Assembly (NCBI GenBank): GCA_021292165.1
Contig: CM037877.1
Location: 204,270,715 to 204,334,714, forward strand
DNA length: 64,000 nucleotides
Origin: Shinisaurus crocodilurus
Lineage: Eukaryota; Chordata; Lepidosauria; Squamata; Shinisauridae
Direction: 5' to 3'
Shown here: one piece after another, positions 34,231-45,633 of the stretch
Numbering within the stretch: position 1 is the first letter of the stretch
Layout: every line of letters begins with the position of its first letter
Program-made: the position numbers and the translations under genes
The notes under the pieces: generated by a model
Databases searched by the model: none
Seen by the model: only the letters and a program-made list of their open reading frames with translations
What the model was told of the DNA's origin: nothing

Positions 34231-34540
34231 TAAACTAACTAGCTGAGAGCCCTGAAATCACGGTGTCCTTGAGACTTCTTGCTTGCTACTTTGTACCGTA
34301 CTGATGAGCTGTACTGCTGGCGTGTGTCTGGGTTTGTGAAGGTAAATTTGTAAATAAACTTGTTTTATAAAAGATACTTTTGTGGCTATAAGTTATCCCT
34401 TTGTTCTGGGCTAAGGGTGATAGTCGCTGGGGGACCTCGGAGAAGGCCCGCCCCCAGGACTCGCTACCCCCTTAGTATTGAACCCGCGCAGAAGACCAGG
34501 TTGTCGGTCTTCCACTCAAACAAAAAGCAGTTCCCATCTG

Positions 34541-35069
34541 CAAATTTTGTTGTGGGGGACTGGGTAATAAAAAGAGCTCATTCCAGTATTACTTCTGTAG
34601 CATGGGAGCTCTTGCACTGTGGATCCTTCCCAGGAACCCTGTTCCTGAAATCACATGGGCGGGAAGACCAGCAGGGTTATGGTCCACACCAGCATTAACC
34701 TTGTCACAGGATTTCAGGGAACAGGCCCACAGATCACCTCTTGCTATGACTGTTCAACTTGTACACCTGGCTGAATTCCCCTCATCTACACAATGGTTAA
34801 AGGTGCATGTGTGGCCGCCCTAGCTGCATAGGAAAATATCTGAACTTCTTGATTCGTACTGACATCTACAGAAGAATTTGCTTTGTGCAGGTTTTCCTCA
34901 TTGAAAGGCAGCAGAAGAGTTGTGGTATAGGGGAAGTCAGACCTCCATAGGACAAGCCTCCCTAACCTGTATAGGCCATCACTGCAGGTTAAACTGAAAG
35001 GGAGAAGGCAGGCACAGAGGAAATATACCTAAGTGGTTCCTCTCTCAGGTCTAGGGCTCTGTACTCCGT
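34541..35069. other. no gene recognised
   Basis: Unique-looking flank with no motif of note. Confidence 0.45.
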
Positions 35070-35457
35070 GATTACGGAGGTCATTCCATGAAGCTGATTG
35101 GTGGGAGATCAGGACATATAAAAGGAAGTACTTATTCACACAGCACATAGTTAAACTATGGAACTCACTTCCACAAGAAGATGTAGTGATGGCCACCAAT
35201 TTGGAAGGTTTTAAAGGAGGATTAGACAAATTCACGGAGGAGAAGGCTATCAATGGCTACTACTCCTGATTGGCTATACGCTACCTCCAGTATCAGAGGC
35301 AGTATGCCTATGTACACCAGTTGCTGGGGCACATGGGCGGGAGGGTGTTATTGCACTCATGTCCTGCTTGTGGGATCCCACTGTGTGAACAGAATGCTGG
35401 ACTAGATGGAGATGGACCCTTGGTCTGATCCAGCATGGCTCTTCTTATGTTCTTATG
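35070..35457 (+). pseudogene. CR1-type LINE 3' end
   Basis: Plus-strand translation 'HIVKLWNSLPQEDVVMATN' and 'LDKFTEEKAINGYYS' then stop is the C-terminus of CR1/L3-type ORF2. The 3' UTR has 'gtctgatccagcatggctct' and ends 'tcttatgttcttatgg'. Relatives at 48280 (minus) and 61031 (plus). Confidence 0.8.
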
Positions 35458-35508
35458 GAGCTAACCTCAACATCATTATATATTTCATGCCCAACACTGT
35501 GCATGGCA

Positions 35509-35640
35509 CTTTGCAGAATATAGAAAGACAGGTCCCTGCCCAGAGGAGCTTACAATGTAAAATGTAAAATAACGAGGGAAGGGGAGAGAAGGGTAAACAG
35601 AGGACGTATGTGTGATTATTTCAGTTAAACATACTTAGGC
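35509..35640 (-). repeat. LINE/SINE 3'-end-like repeat (gcagggac family)
   Basis: Minus strand gives 'tgtaagctcctctgggcagg', matching the plus-strand copy at 63380-63410. Family unassigned. Confidence 0.4.
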
Positions 35641-36004
35641 TTAGTTATCATAAGATAACGATGTTGATAAAGAAGGAGACCAGAGCTTTTTAGGACCTGC
35701 AAAACCCTTTTACAGATATTGAGTTACCCTCAGATCACCACATTTTTTCAATAGGTGAAAAGAGTAATGAGGTTAAATTCTCACACTGAAATATCTGTGT
35801 GTGAGATCTCTCCATGAGGTTCATCACAATGAACTCTTGGCAAGACGTACTATGACAAAGTGCTGCCAAACCATTGGATGTAGGTCTGTCTGCTAGAATG
35901 AATTACATTTTACCTACCCTATTCACTTGCTTGCTTCTTTGCAGACATCTCTCTCACCTGTGAATTTTCCCTCAAGAGGGGATGAAACACCTGGGAGTGA
36001 CCGG

Positions 36005-37207
36005 GTAACCTCCCTTGTGGACTGTGCGAATGCTGTGGACATACCGTAATATACCTGGACTTCAGCAAAGCTTTCGACAAAGTGCCTCATGATATCCTGA
36101 TTAGCAAGCTAGCTAAAAGTGGGCTAGATGGAACAACTATCAGGTGGATCCACAATTGGCTACAGAATCGGACTCAAAGGGTGCTTATCAATGGTTCCTT
36201 CTCAAACTGGGGAGAGGTAACGAGCGGGGTAGCACAGGGCTCGGTCCTGGGCCCGGTGCTCTTCAATATTTTTATTAATGACTTGGATGAGGAGGTGCAG
36301 GGAATGCTTATCAAATTTGCAGATGACACAGAGTTGGGTGGAACAGCTAATACTCTGGAAGAAAGAAACAAAATTCAAGGAGATCTCGATAGGCTGGAGC
36401 GCTGGGCCGAAAACAACAGAATGGAATTTAACAGGGATAAATGCCAAGTGCTGCACCTAGGGAAAGGAAACCAAATGCAGAGTTACAGAATGGGGGACAC
36501 TTGGCTCAACAATACCACAAGTGAGAAGGATCTTGGAATTGTTGTAGATCACAAACTGAATATGAGCCAGCAATGCGATGCAAATCTGCAAAGAAGGCAA
36601 ATGCTATTTTGGGCTGCATTAATAGAAGTATTGCTTCCAAATCACGTGAAGTGATAATTCCCCTTTACTCGGCACTGGTTAGGCCTCATCTTGAGTATTG
36701 CGTCCAGTTCTGGGCACCACACTTTCAGAAGGACGTAGACAAACTGGAGAGGGTTCAGAGGAGGGCAACAAGGATGATGAAGGGACTGGAAACAAGGTCC
36801 TATGAGCAGAGACTGAAAGAACTGGGCATGTTTAGCCTTCAGAAGAAGAGACTGAGGGGAGATATGCAGTACTTGAAGGGTTGTCACAAAGAGGAGGGCC
36901 AGGATCTCTTCTCGATCATCCTAGTTTGCAGGACACGGAATAATGGGCTCAAGTTACAGGAACCCAGATTCCACCTAAACATCAGGAAAAATTTCCTGAC
37001 TGTTAGAGCAATAAGACAATGGAACCAACTACCTAGGGAGGTGGTGAGCTCTCCCACTCTGGAGGCATTCAAGGTGCGGCTGGACAGTCATCTGTCAGGG
37101 ATGCTTTGACCTGGATTCCTGCACTTGAGCAGGGGGTTGGACTCGATGGCCTTGTAGGCCCCTTCCAACTCTACTTTTCTATGATTCTATGATTCTATGA
37201 TTCTATA
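36005..37207 (+). pseudogene. CR1 LINE: reverse transcriptase part and 3' end
   Basis: 5'-truncated CR1. 36052-36081 reads 'YLDFSKAFDK' and runs into an open frame at 36082-36654 with 'AQGSVLGPVLFNIFINDL' and 'IKFADDTELGG' (the catalytic F/YADD). A frameshift near 36600 moves the reading to 36573-37109, which ends '[19 protein letters not shown]' and a stop at the normal C-terminus. A small insertion near 36043 also shifts frame. The 3' UTR ends in the CR1 signature (ATTCTATG)n. This is the best preserved LINE in the window. Confidence 0.95.
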
Positions 37208-37719
37208 CCTGAGCCATAAAAATAGCACTGTGATTCTATTAGCTAACCCTCCTAGTGCTGAGTCATATGCTTGGTTAGAACATAGCTCCCTTGCCCTAGC
37301 TTTACTGTGTCCATTAATTCCTGATATACCTGCATATATATTGGGTGATGACGCTGTTGTCCTCTGAAGAGATGACACTGCAAGCAGTCTAGAGCAAATT
37401 GAGCAATTAGACTCTAATTATTAGACTATCCAATAGGTTTTCAGCCACTCATCAGTGCAGCAGTAGTCCATAGACCTAGCAATGCATCAACTAATTAAAA
37501 CTTTTGCTTCCACTTGTTCTAAGTGTTTGCTCAAGGTGCCCATCAGTCGGGTGGCTAGATTGCTTCCGTTATCATAGAATCATAGAATCATAGATTCTAT
37601 CAGTTATCTCCCATCAGTTATCACCCATCAGTTATCTCCCAGCCTGAGTCTGATCTCTTCTTGTGTCCCCCCGCATGCTCTCTGACAAGTTGAATCTAGC
37701 CTGGCCTGCTGTTTTCAAG
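37208..37719. other. no gene; CR1 end fragment at 37573-37600
   Basis: Contains a stray CR1-like '(tcatagaa)n' piece at 37574-37594 and a short 'cccatcagttatc' triplication (37610-37640). Confidence 0.5.
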
Positions 37720-37948
37720 CAGGGCCAGCCCTACTGTTAAGCAGAGTGAGTCAGCCACCTCAGGCAGCAGATTTTTGGCATCATGAAAAAGCAGCAAATT
37801 GATAATTATTACTTTATTGTTGTTGGGATTTTTTTGCCTCAGATACCAAAGTAACTTGGTTGGCCTTCAGTACAACTATGGACCTTGACTGGGGGGGGGG
37901 GGATTTGCTGCTCTACTTCAGGCAGCAAAATCTCCTGGGCTGGCCCTG
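37720..37948. mobile_element. hAT MITE (CAGGGCCAGCCC type)
   Basis: 229 bp. Termini 'cagggccagccc' and 'gggctggccctg' are perfect inverse. Flanks 'ttttcaag' and 'ctttcaaa' match at 6 of 8 bases. Confidence 0.8.
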
Positions 37949-38082
37949 CTTTCAAATCATGCCCAAGTAGTAATGCAATCCCCCCCCTGTTCACTTTTCA
38001 GTCATGACAATGGGCCATTCTGTCTTCGTCATCCATCCAGTGGTGTAGTGGTACATTTTGAAGTGCAGGTACTCATCATGAC

Positions 38083-38251
38083 CAGGACTGGTGCAAGGCA
38101 GTTTGGTGCCCTAGGCAAGATCAGATATTTAGCACACACACCCTTCCCACTTGAGAGTGCTGTATTTTTTTCCCAAGGCGTTTCTGGCGCCCCCCTTTAG
38201 CCCTGCGCCCTAGGCAGCTGCCTAGTTGGCCTAATGGTAGCACCGGCCCTG
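38083..38251. mobile_element. hAT MITE with intact target duplication
   Basis: 169 bp between perfect 8-bp repeats 'atcatgac' (38075-38082 and 38252-38259). Ends 'caggactggtgcaaggcag' and 'gtagcaccggccctg'. Inner 'ccctaggcagctgcctag' is a local palindrome. Confidence 0.85.
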
Positions 38252-38259
38252 ATCATGAC

Positions 38260-40974
38260 AGTGCCCATAGCCATGCCCCCAAGAAGAGCCCCAAAATGCA
38301 GGCTCCTGTGTTGATCCATATCAACAGTTGTAGCAGTTTTCACCTCCATCAGGAGTAGGTATTTTGTAAAGCTAATGAGTCTTAATTGCCCATTCAAGAC
38401 CAAGCCACCCTTAAATACTTTGCATTACAATGGGGAATGATGTATAGCTGTTGGGGAAATTCATTTTCCCCCAGCCAGTGTGAGGGGGTGGCACCTGATG
38501 TCATCATCCCTGCTAATATTAAAAAAAAAAAAAAAAGTGTGAGCTCTGGCTCCACTGCAGCCATCCTATTCTCAAGTGACACAAGATCTGCCTTAATCCT
38601 CTCCCTGCCACATCTATGGGCTGCCCTTGCTTTCAATGGAGTAGGGGAAGGGAATTCCCCCCCACACCCTACCCTTTCAACTTCCTTTCCCCCTTTCTTG
38701 CAAAATCCATCCTCATCTGAGAGGGATTTCATTGTTCCATAATCCTCCGTCCAGCTGTCAGTTATTTACAGAGCCTGTGACAGAAGAGGAGAGGTGAGGA
38801 GGAGTCTTGGGGACCTTTTTTTCAGGAGTCTCCTTTTTGCACAGCTAAAGACATCCCTTTCTCAGTCTACTTTTCCAAACAGGTTGACAAGAGAGTAGCA
38901 GTGGGGGGAGGCCTTGTCTATTGGGAGGCTAGTATCAGGATTATGTATCACAGGCAGATGTTCTGGGAGCTGGACTGAAGTCATGATCCTTGAGATAATT
39001 CATCTCTTTAAAAAAAAAAATAATATGTTTTTTCTTGGTTCTAAGTAGCTTTCAGGTCTCTTTTTCTTGCCCCCCTCCTCCTGCACTGTGATTAGTCCCT
39101 GCCTTTTTGTGTTTCCCAATATGACCTTTCACAGTCCCACATCCTGTCCACAGACTCTGGTCAGGTCTACACATGAAGCAGAATGCGGCGGGAGAGTTTT
39201 GAGGTGTGGATGTACCACTTCAGACTATAGGATGGGGGGGTCACATTTTTGGATTTTGGGGGCAGGAACACATTTTGGGGGCAGAAACTTTTTTCCCTTG
39301 CAATGAGTTTATATATATATGAGAACAATTTTTAAAAAGGTATTTACCATCAGTGCCAGCAATGCAGTCCACTCTACCCCCTTACATTTCCACCATTCTC
39401 ATCCAGCTGCTTGTGCAGGCCAAGCCTTTGTCTGTCCAACAGTGCTGCTCCACATGCAGCTCGGACCCTGTTCTTCATTCTGCCCCTGGCTCTTCTCTCC
39501 ATACTTCCCTGATCCTGCAAAGCTCTCTTGGTCCCCCAAACAAGCTAGTCCCTCTACCTGGTCTCCTCCTGCCTTGCCTGTCCAGACTGCCTTCTGGGAA
39601 TTGACCTCGGCCTTAATTTCTGATCAACAATTTTGCTTCTCCCTTCAGCTTTGCACCTCAGTCTATCCCTGCCTGGCAGACACAGAATCCCTCCATTATT
39701 TCACAGCAAGGAAGTGGAGATTATGGAGTTTTAGTTGGTTAGACATTATGAGTAGTCCCAGTGCCACGACTTGGACCAAGAATATCTCCCTAGGGGCCTA
39801 GGTATTATTGACCCCACAAGATGACAGAAAGCAACTCTGCCATTCTATACACCTGCTATAAAACAATTGTATAATAAGATCTGCAGTGGCAAGATAATTC
39901 CACATCAGAGGATCTGTCTGCAGCCTCTGGAGGACATCAGGTTCCCTTTCAAGTGCACTTATCTGCCCACTTTATCGATATACCTGAGAGCATACCACAA
40001 TCATTTCTTCTCATAATCACCTCTGCAAAGGAGAGTGGGACATTATCCCCCATGTCACAGGTGGTAAGCTGAGCTGGAGAGGCTAAAATCACGGGGGATC
40101 AAAATGAGGGCTGCCATCTTCATTACAGAGAAGGGCTCACATGCTATAATACTTGTGTAGATGAGATCATTTTGGAAGGGGGCACCTTCTCTTGTCAGTG
40201 GTGGGAGAAGTTGCCCGGACTGAAAGGATACCATCATCTACAAGGTATTAAAGGCATCAGAAGAAATCAGTTATGTACAGAATGTGCCACGCTTGAATGA
40301 AACCCGGGATTTCCAAGCTAACAGCCTGAAGGGTGCTGCATCTGTAACCTTCTCTTTTATTTTCTACACTGATAAAGTTAGACACACAAATATAAAAAGC
40401 AGATTCAGAGGTGGATTTTATAAATGCTTCACATTCAGATTTAGTTAAGAAACAATGACAGGCTCTCCTTGGCTTTCACCCTCTCCTTCAAACATTCAGA
40501 AGCAACAACAGAAGATATCACTCTACTTGCAGTATACTAAAATATCAACCCTTCTATCAGTTCGCTTGGCATCCATTCAGATGATGCAGGAGTCCAGGCC
40601 ACCATTTTGAAAGATCAGTCTCTCACAATCTCGTTCAAAGTTCCCTTTTGCAAAAGGCACAGGCCACACATATCACTGGGGCAAATAAGGCACACACAGA
40701 TAGAAGATCCCTGGAACAATTAACAGTATGTTTGACAAGGTGTGCCAATTCACAAAAGAAAAAAGTAGTGCCATGTCAATGTCATGCCCCCTTTTATTTC
40801 CTAATCTTTCTCTTGCTTGAGTCAAGCTGTTCAGGGTTTTAAAATAGCTCTCCTATAAGAGAATCTTATTCTTTCTCTCTCGGTTGCCCCCGGGGGGGGG
40901 GGCTGGGGCCCTTGCAGCTCCATCACAACATGTGCAGAATATGAAAGCCGCAAACTGGCAAGGAGGGGGAGACA
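38260..40974. other. no gene recognised
   Basis: Unique-looking DNA with poly-A runs (38521-38536, 39009-39019). A 160-codon plus-strand frame at 39319-39801 has a low-information, Ser/Pro/Cys-rich translation and no splice context, so it is not called a gene. Confidence 0.45.
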
Positions 40975-41134
40975 ATGCTGGCTCAGCTTGTCTGAGTGTG
41001 GAAAGCTAAGCAGGGTCAGGCCTGGTTGTTACTTGGATGGGAGACCCCTCCTCTAGTTTCCTGCATTGAGCAGGGGGTTGGACTCGATGGCCTTGCAGGC
41101 CCCCTCCAACTCTATGACCTATGAATCTATGAAA
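40975..41134 (+). mobile_element. 5S rRNA-derived SINE with CR1-like tail (copy C)
   Basis: Lacks the first bases of the 5S part. It then has 'gaaagctaagcagggtcagg' and 'ttggatgggagacc', the tail 'agcagggggttggactcgat', and the end 'tatgaatctatgaaa'. Confidence 0.85.
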
Positions 41135-41819
41135 ACCACTGAGCACATGCACTCCAGAGTGTTCCTTTCCCTCCTTTTTCTAAACACACAGAGAAATCTT
41201 GCTAGAGAGGAGCGAATCTTTGGCAAAGGAACAGCCACTTCCTAAACCCTGCTGGACTTGCATTCACCAGGGCAGAACATGGGGGGGGGGGCTTTTTTCT
41301 GTATTTAAAACATTTCCCCCCCACTGGTTTGTCTTTTTTAAAAATGTCCTCTCCTTGGTTCCAATTCCATGGCTGATTTAGTGGTGGTGGGGTTTCCTAT
41401 TCCAGGAGTGTGTCTGGGGAATAAGGGGTTTTTAGATCTGGCAGATCCAAAGCCTTCTCTGATCCACCCCTGATAAACCCCCAGAACATCCCCCTTTTCC
41501 CCCTTACTGCCATCAGAACAGCAACAGTGGAACAGCCATGGCAGTAGACCTTTCCACCACCACTAGAGCAAAGATCTCTGTAATGGACCTCTCTGCTTGC
41601 AGAATATCCTGTGGCTCCTGGGATGCCCTCCCAGGACCATAGCATTGCATCCTTAAATGGCCATATACCAGGATTACACATCCTATCTCCCTATGTCAGA
41701 AATGAAGCAATGAGCAATATGCAGCTATTGTCAAAACACTCTACTGGTACCTGGGCAATCTTAAGGTAATACAGATAATTCCTTCCCTCAAACATAATCA
41801 GGACCAGACTACATGTTAT
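41135..41819. other. no gene recognised
   Basis: Unique-looking. G run at 41281-41290. Confidence 0.45.
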
Positions 41820-41968
41820 GCAAGAGATGTAAAGTTTTTAATGTAGTTATTATTTTATTGTTTTCACATTGGTTTTCATATTGTATTATATGCATTTTTA
41901 TAGATATAAACCACTTAGAGGTCTTAGGATATCAAGGATATACAAGTAGACAGGCAGACAGACAGACT
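41820..41968 (+). mobile_element. L2-like LINE 3' end
   Basis: AT-rich 3' UTR with 'tttttatagatataaaccac' and 'ggatatacaagtag', then (acag)n. No coding part. Confidence 0.5.
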
Positions 41969-42399
41969 GAATATCTGTGACTGGTCCCCCAAGCATTCAT
42001 TTAAAATGAGATGCAAGCATGGAGGAGGCAGCAGAAGATTGACTGGAGCAGTGGCAGAGGGAAGGGGAGATTAACACTACCACACATTCCTGATCAAGAT
42101 CCCCCCCTCCCTCCCCCAATCTGCTGTTTGCCCCTATACCCTGTAAAGGTACCTATATTCTCTCCCCCCCTGCGGGGAAAACAGCAATTAGAGGAGGGGC
42201 AGCTTTGATCTGGAAAGGGCACAGGGGAAAGGGTCAAGCATCACCTCCTGTACCTTTGTTACAATCAAATTGGCAGCCCCCCTGTGGCTGCAATTCATTC
42301 AAAGAGAACATGCCAGGAGATCCCATCAAAGGTCCCCCATGTCCTTTATAGCTTGGCTCTCAGAAGTGCATCTACAGAGGCCCCCCCCCTTTTTTTTAC
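41969..42399. other. no gene recognised
   Basis: Nothing coding. C runs at 42101-42118 and 42381-42390. Confidence 0.4.
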
Positions 42400-42720
42400 A
42401 TAATGTGTTACTGATCATTGTGTGAGGTAACGACATGGCACAGTGTGTACCACATCAGTGTTTAGCTTTTCATTTCCTGCGATGTTTGAGTGTGGAAGCA
42501 TGTAGTGTACCACAGAGGTACAAACCTTTTTCACAATTGCCCTGGACAGAAATCCTGTTATCGTCACTACTTTAGCCATTAATCTACCTCCTCCATCGTC
42601 AGGCCTGTTTTGTTTTGTGGTGAACTTACATGATTGCACCCATACACTCATTTGCAACTTTGCAGATTTCATGTGCTGGTTTCCGCTTTGTTGAAATGAA
42701 ACAGCCAGCTTCATTTCAAC
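42400..42720. promoter_or_regulatory. candidate conserved non-coding block
   Basis: Repeat-free, complex AT-rich sequence upstream of GRM4. A regulatory role is only inferred from composition and the absence of repeats. Confidence 0.25.
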
Positions 42721-42894
42721 TCACACACCCATCCTTTTTCAAGCCCTTGCAGTATAATTGTGCAGGTTCAACACTGCTTGGGGGACAGGAATTTTAAAAA
42801 TACAAGCCCACCGTTCTGGAATGATGGAGTGCACATTCACAGTACTGTACTGGGACAATGAGGGATGGAAATGAAATAAAACACAAAACAGCTG

Positions 42895-43135
42895 GTTTCA
42901 TAGAATCATGGAAGGGTTCTCAAAGGTCCTCTAGTCCAACCTCCTTCCAATGCAGGAAATCTGCTGCTAGAGCATCCCTAAAATATAGCTATCCAGCTTG
43001 TGCTTAGAAACCTCCAATGAAGGAAAGTCCACTGATGCTGAACTATTCAAACTGTCAGGAAATTCTTCCTAATGTTTAGCCAAAATCCCCTTTCTTGTAA
43101 TTTGGACTGCTGGCTTTGGGTCCCTCCTTGTGGGA
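42895..43135 (-). mobile_element. CR1 LINE 3' end fragment
   Basis: Minus strand ends 'ggttggactagaggacct' and 'tccatgattctatgaa'. The upstream part ('aggaagaatttcctgacag') is the classic CR1 region before the C-terminus. Confidence 0.8.
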
Positions 43136-43189
43136 CCCAATATCATTCCCATACCACCAATTGTTCGGTGGTTTCCTGGCTTTAGTGCA

Positions 43190-43400
43190 GTTTTTTTCCC
43201 CCATTCTAAATGGTTGAAATGTGTCTTAGCTCCTGGCAGTAAGAGCTTTCAGCTACAACATGCTGGCATTTTTTAGTATTTGGGCCCCACCCTATTTGCC
43301 TTTGGCCCCTCCCACCAGTGGAATGTCCCGTCCCCCCCAGCTTCTCCAAAATGGAATTCAGCCCTGGGGCTGAAAGAGGTTCAGCAGCCCTGCTCCACTT
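43190..43400. mobile_element. hAT-related fragment (same family as 58069-58870)
   Basis: Shares 'ccccattctaaatggttgaa', 'gctacaacatgctggcattt' and 'aatggaattcagccct' with the elements at 58190-58860 and 59600-59735. Truncated, without clear ends. Confidence 0.5.
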
Positions 43401-44562
43401 CTCTGTTCCACATCTGTCTCATGGATCCAAGGACACACTCCGATCACTCTAACCACACTTATGCATCTTCCCCTTTAATCCTGTCAACTCAACTTTCTTT
43501 CCTCTAATTCTTTTTCACGGCAATATCAGCTACAGAAGAATCCGGTACTGGTGCTCTCAAATTCACCATGGAAAATAAGTCAGAAATGGCATGCCGGTGT
43601 GAGGATTGAAGCATGAAATTACTTGGGAGACTAGTCTGTCTGAATAACTCATCAGAATATCTTAAAAAAAAAAAAAAAACAAGCCACAGAATAGCAAGTC
43701 CCATTTCAGCTCGCTCCTGTTCCAAACCCACACACACCTCCGCAGTTTAGATTTCCCAAAGGGCAAGCACATTCCTCCATGCTGTGCTACATATATCAAA
43801 ACAGTGTACCAAAGTCTGATCACACTCTCCTCCCCAAATCCCATGGCTATTCATCATTTCATACACATGTGGCTCCAAACAGCTGGGCTGTAAACTCCAG
43901 AGCAGTGTCTGATATTTGCACTGCTGGTAGACACTTATGGGCAAAACCCAGAGGCCTGGTAGGGCCAGAGCCAGGTGCAATGAATGTAAGGCTTATCTGC
44001 ATGCCAGAAAAGGGCTGCAATCCTCTTCTGCTCAGCTAGGAAACGGAAATAGCCCTGCTGGCCTACATCTCCACCTGTACAGCGGCCACTACAGGCCCTT
44101 CTTGGCAATGCTAAATAAGCCCATCTAATCTGTCCCCACAACTGGCCTCATACAGCACCACCCTATGCTTCTCAAGTGTAACTGGTGAAGCGGACTTCAG
44201 TCACAGATGCCTGGTGTTTATAAATTTATTTAATTGGAACTTGGAAGTGACCTCAAAGAGCATCTAGTCCAACCGCCTGCGACAGCACCTGTGACAGATG
44301 GCCATCATGCCTCAAAAAGACTCAAAAAGTAACAATTTAATTTCACCAGGGCTTATCCAGGGTTGATGTTCTCTGCAGAATTAAAAAATCTTAGTGAATA
44401 TGGGGACATCCCTAGCAGGGGTCTCCGTGCTCTAGAACCCTGTTCATTGGAATATATCTAACCTGGGTTGCACAGCATTATGGGCAGCCTCTGCTTCCTG
44501 CTTGCCCAAGGAAGCAACATACTCATCGAACCATTTTTGTAGGGCCTCCCCAAAGCAGTCTA
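43401..44562. other. no gene; small CR1 scrap at 44228-44280
   Basis: Unique-looking DNA with a poly-A run (43662-43679). 44228-44280 ('catctagtccaacc') is a short CR1 3' remnant. Confidence 0.45.
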
Positions 44563-44692
44563 CCTTCCCCAACCTGGTGCCCTCCTGATGTTTTGGACTA
44601 CAACTCCCAGCATTTCTGACCATTGGCCATGCTTGCTGGGGCTGATAGGAGTTGAAGTCCAAAACAACTGCAGGGCTCCAAGTTGGAAGGCT
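44563..44692. mobile_element. small hAT-like MITE
   Basis: 'ccttccccaacctggtgccc' on the left, and 'agggctccaagttggaaggc' decayed on the right. Confidence 0.75.
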
Positions 44693-45530
44693 GCCCTAGA
44701 GCCTGATCAGGTCCTAGTCTAGTTCAAAAGATAGTGGAAGCACTGAAACCCCTAAGCACAAGAACTGAGCAGCAATGAAAACGGAGTAGAATTCTGCCCC
44801 CATGCAGCAGATGCCGGTCTCTGATCATCCCTCCCTCCCTTTCCATGCCTTAGTTTCCGTGGCCACATAGTGGAAAGAGCAATTCTCACCTACCTCTGAG
44901 AATTAAGGATGAACAACATGAGCATTTTTAAGAGAAGGGTACTCTATTATTTATGCAAGCCACAGAAAATTATTACAGAGGAGGAGGTGGAGGCAAAATG
45001 CATTCCCCGAGTGGGAGGCTATTCAGTACTTAGTGCTGGAGAACACTAATAAAACTTATTTTGTACTGAACTGGAGAGCACAACTCAGCTGGCTGGGCCA
45101 GATCCTCACCTCTGCTCATCTCGGCGGCACACTGCCAAAGTCAGTGTGGAAGTGCCAGTTTCCACCTGCTGAGGAATTCACTCTTACTCCACAGTTTACA
45201 CCACCTGAGGAGCCATTCTCCTCTCCTCCACAGATCTGTGGCTTTCTCATGTGGGAGGGACCCAGCCTGATCTAACCCTGATAAATTATGTACATCTGAG
45301 CCTGTTGAAGCTGCTTTGAAGGCCAAACTCCAAAGTGTTTCTGACAGGCGGGGCTTTTAAGCAATCAGAATTACCCGAAGCCAAGCTGTTTGCTTTAAGA
45401 AGGAAGGGGCCTCAAAGCACAGCAGCATGAAAACCTCTTATTCCTGGGCCACTTGCTCCCATCCTATCCCTGTCTTATTTTTAAAGTCAATTACTGCCCA
45501 GAATGTTCTAGCACTCACAAGCTGTGGAGA
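44693..45530. other. no gene recognised
   Basis: Unique-looking sequence without coding signature. Confidence 0.45.
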
Positions 45531-45578
<48 letters not shown>

Positions 45579-45591
45579 TCAGGCGAGTAAG

Positions 45592-45631
<40 letters not shown>
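45531..45631. repeat. two (ATT)n blocks separated by LINE end
   Basis: (att) runs at 45531-45575 and about 45592-45631, each followed by 'cagtcaggcgagtaaga'. They are the LINE's 3' tail, copied twice. Confidence 0.9.

Positions 45632-45633
<2 letters not shown>

Larger units (their letters stand above)
33529..34540 (+). mobile_element. LTR-like segment with tandem repeats
   Basis: Has the order expected of a Pol II unit or LTR. Four 37-bp repeats each carry an inverted CCAAT ('gattgg'), followed by a TATA box 'tataaa' (33705-33710), a long minisatellite region, and a polyadenylation signal 'aataaa' (34353-34358) with a T/G-rich stretch after it. I could not fix TG...CA ends or a target duplication, so LTR identity is tentative. 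Confidence 0.4.

Noticed and set aside
39319..39801. 160-codon plus-strand frame
   Set aside because: No recognisable family, no splice sites, low-information Ser/Pro/Cys composition.
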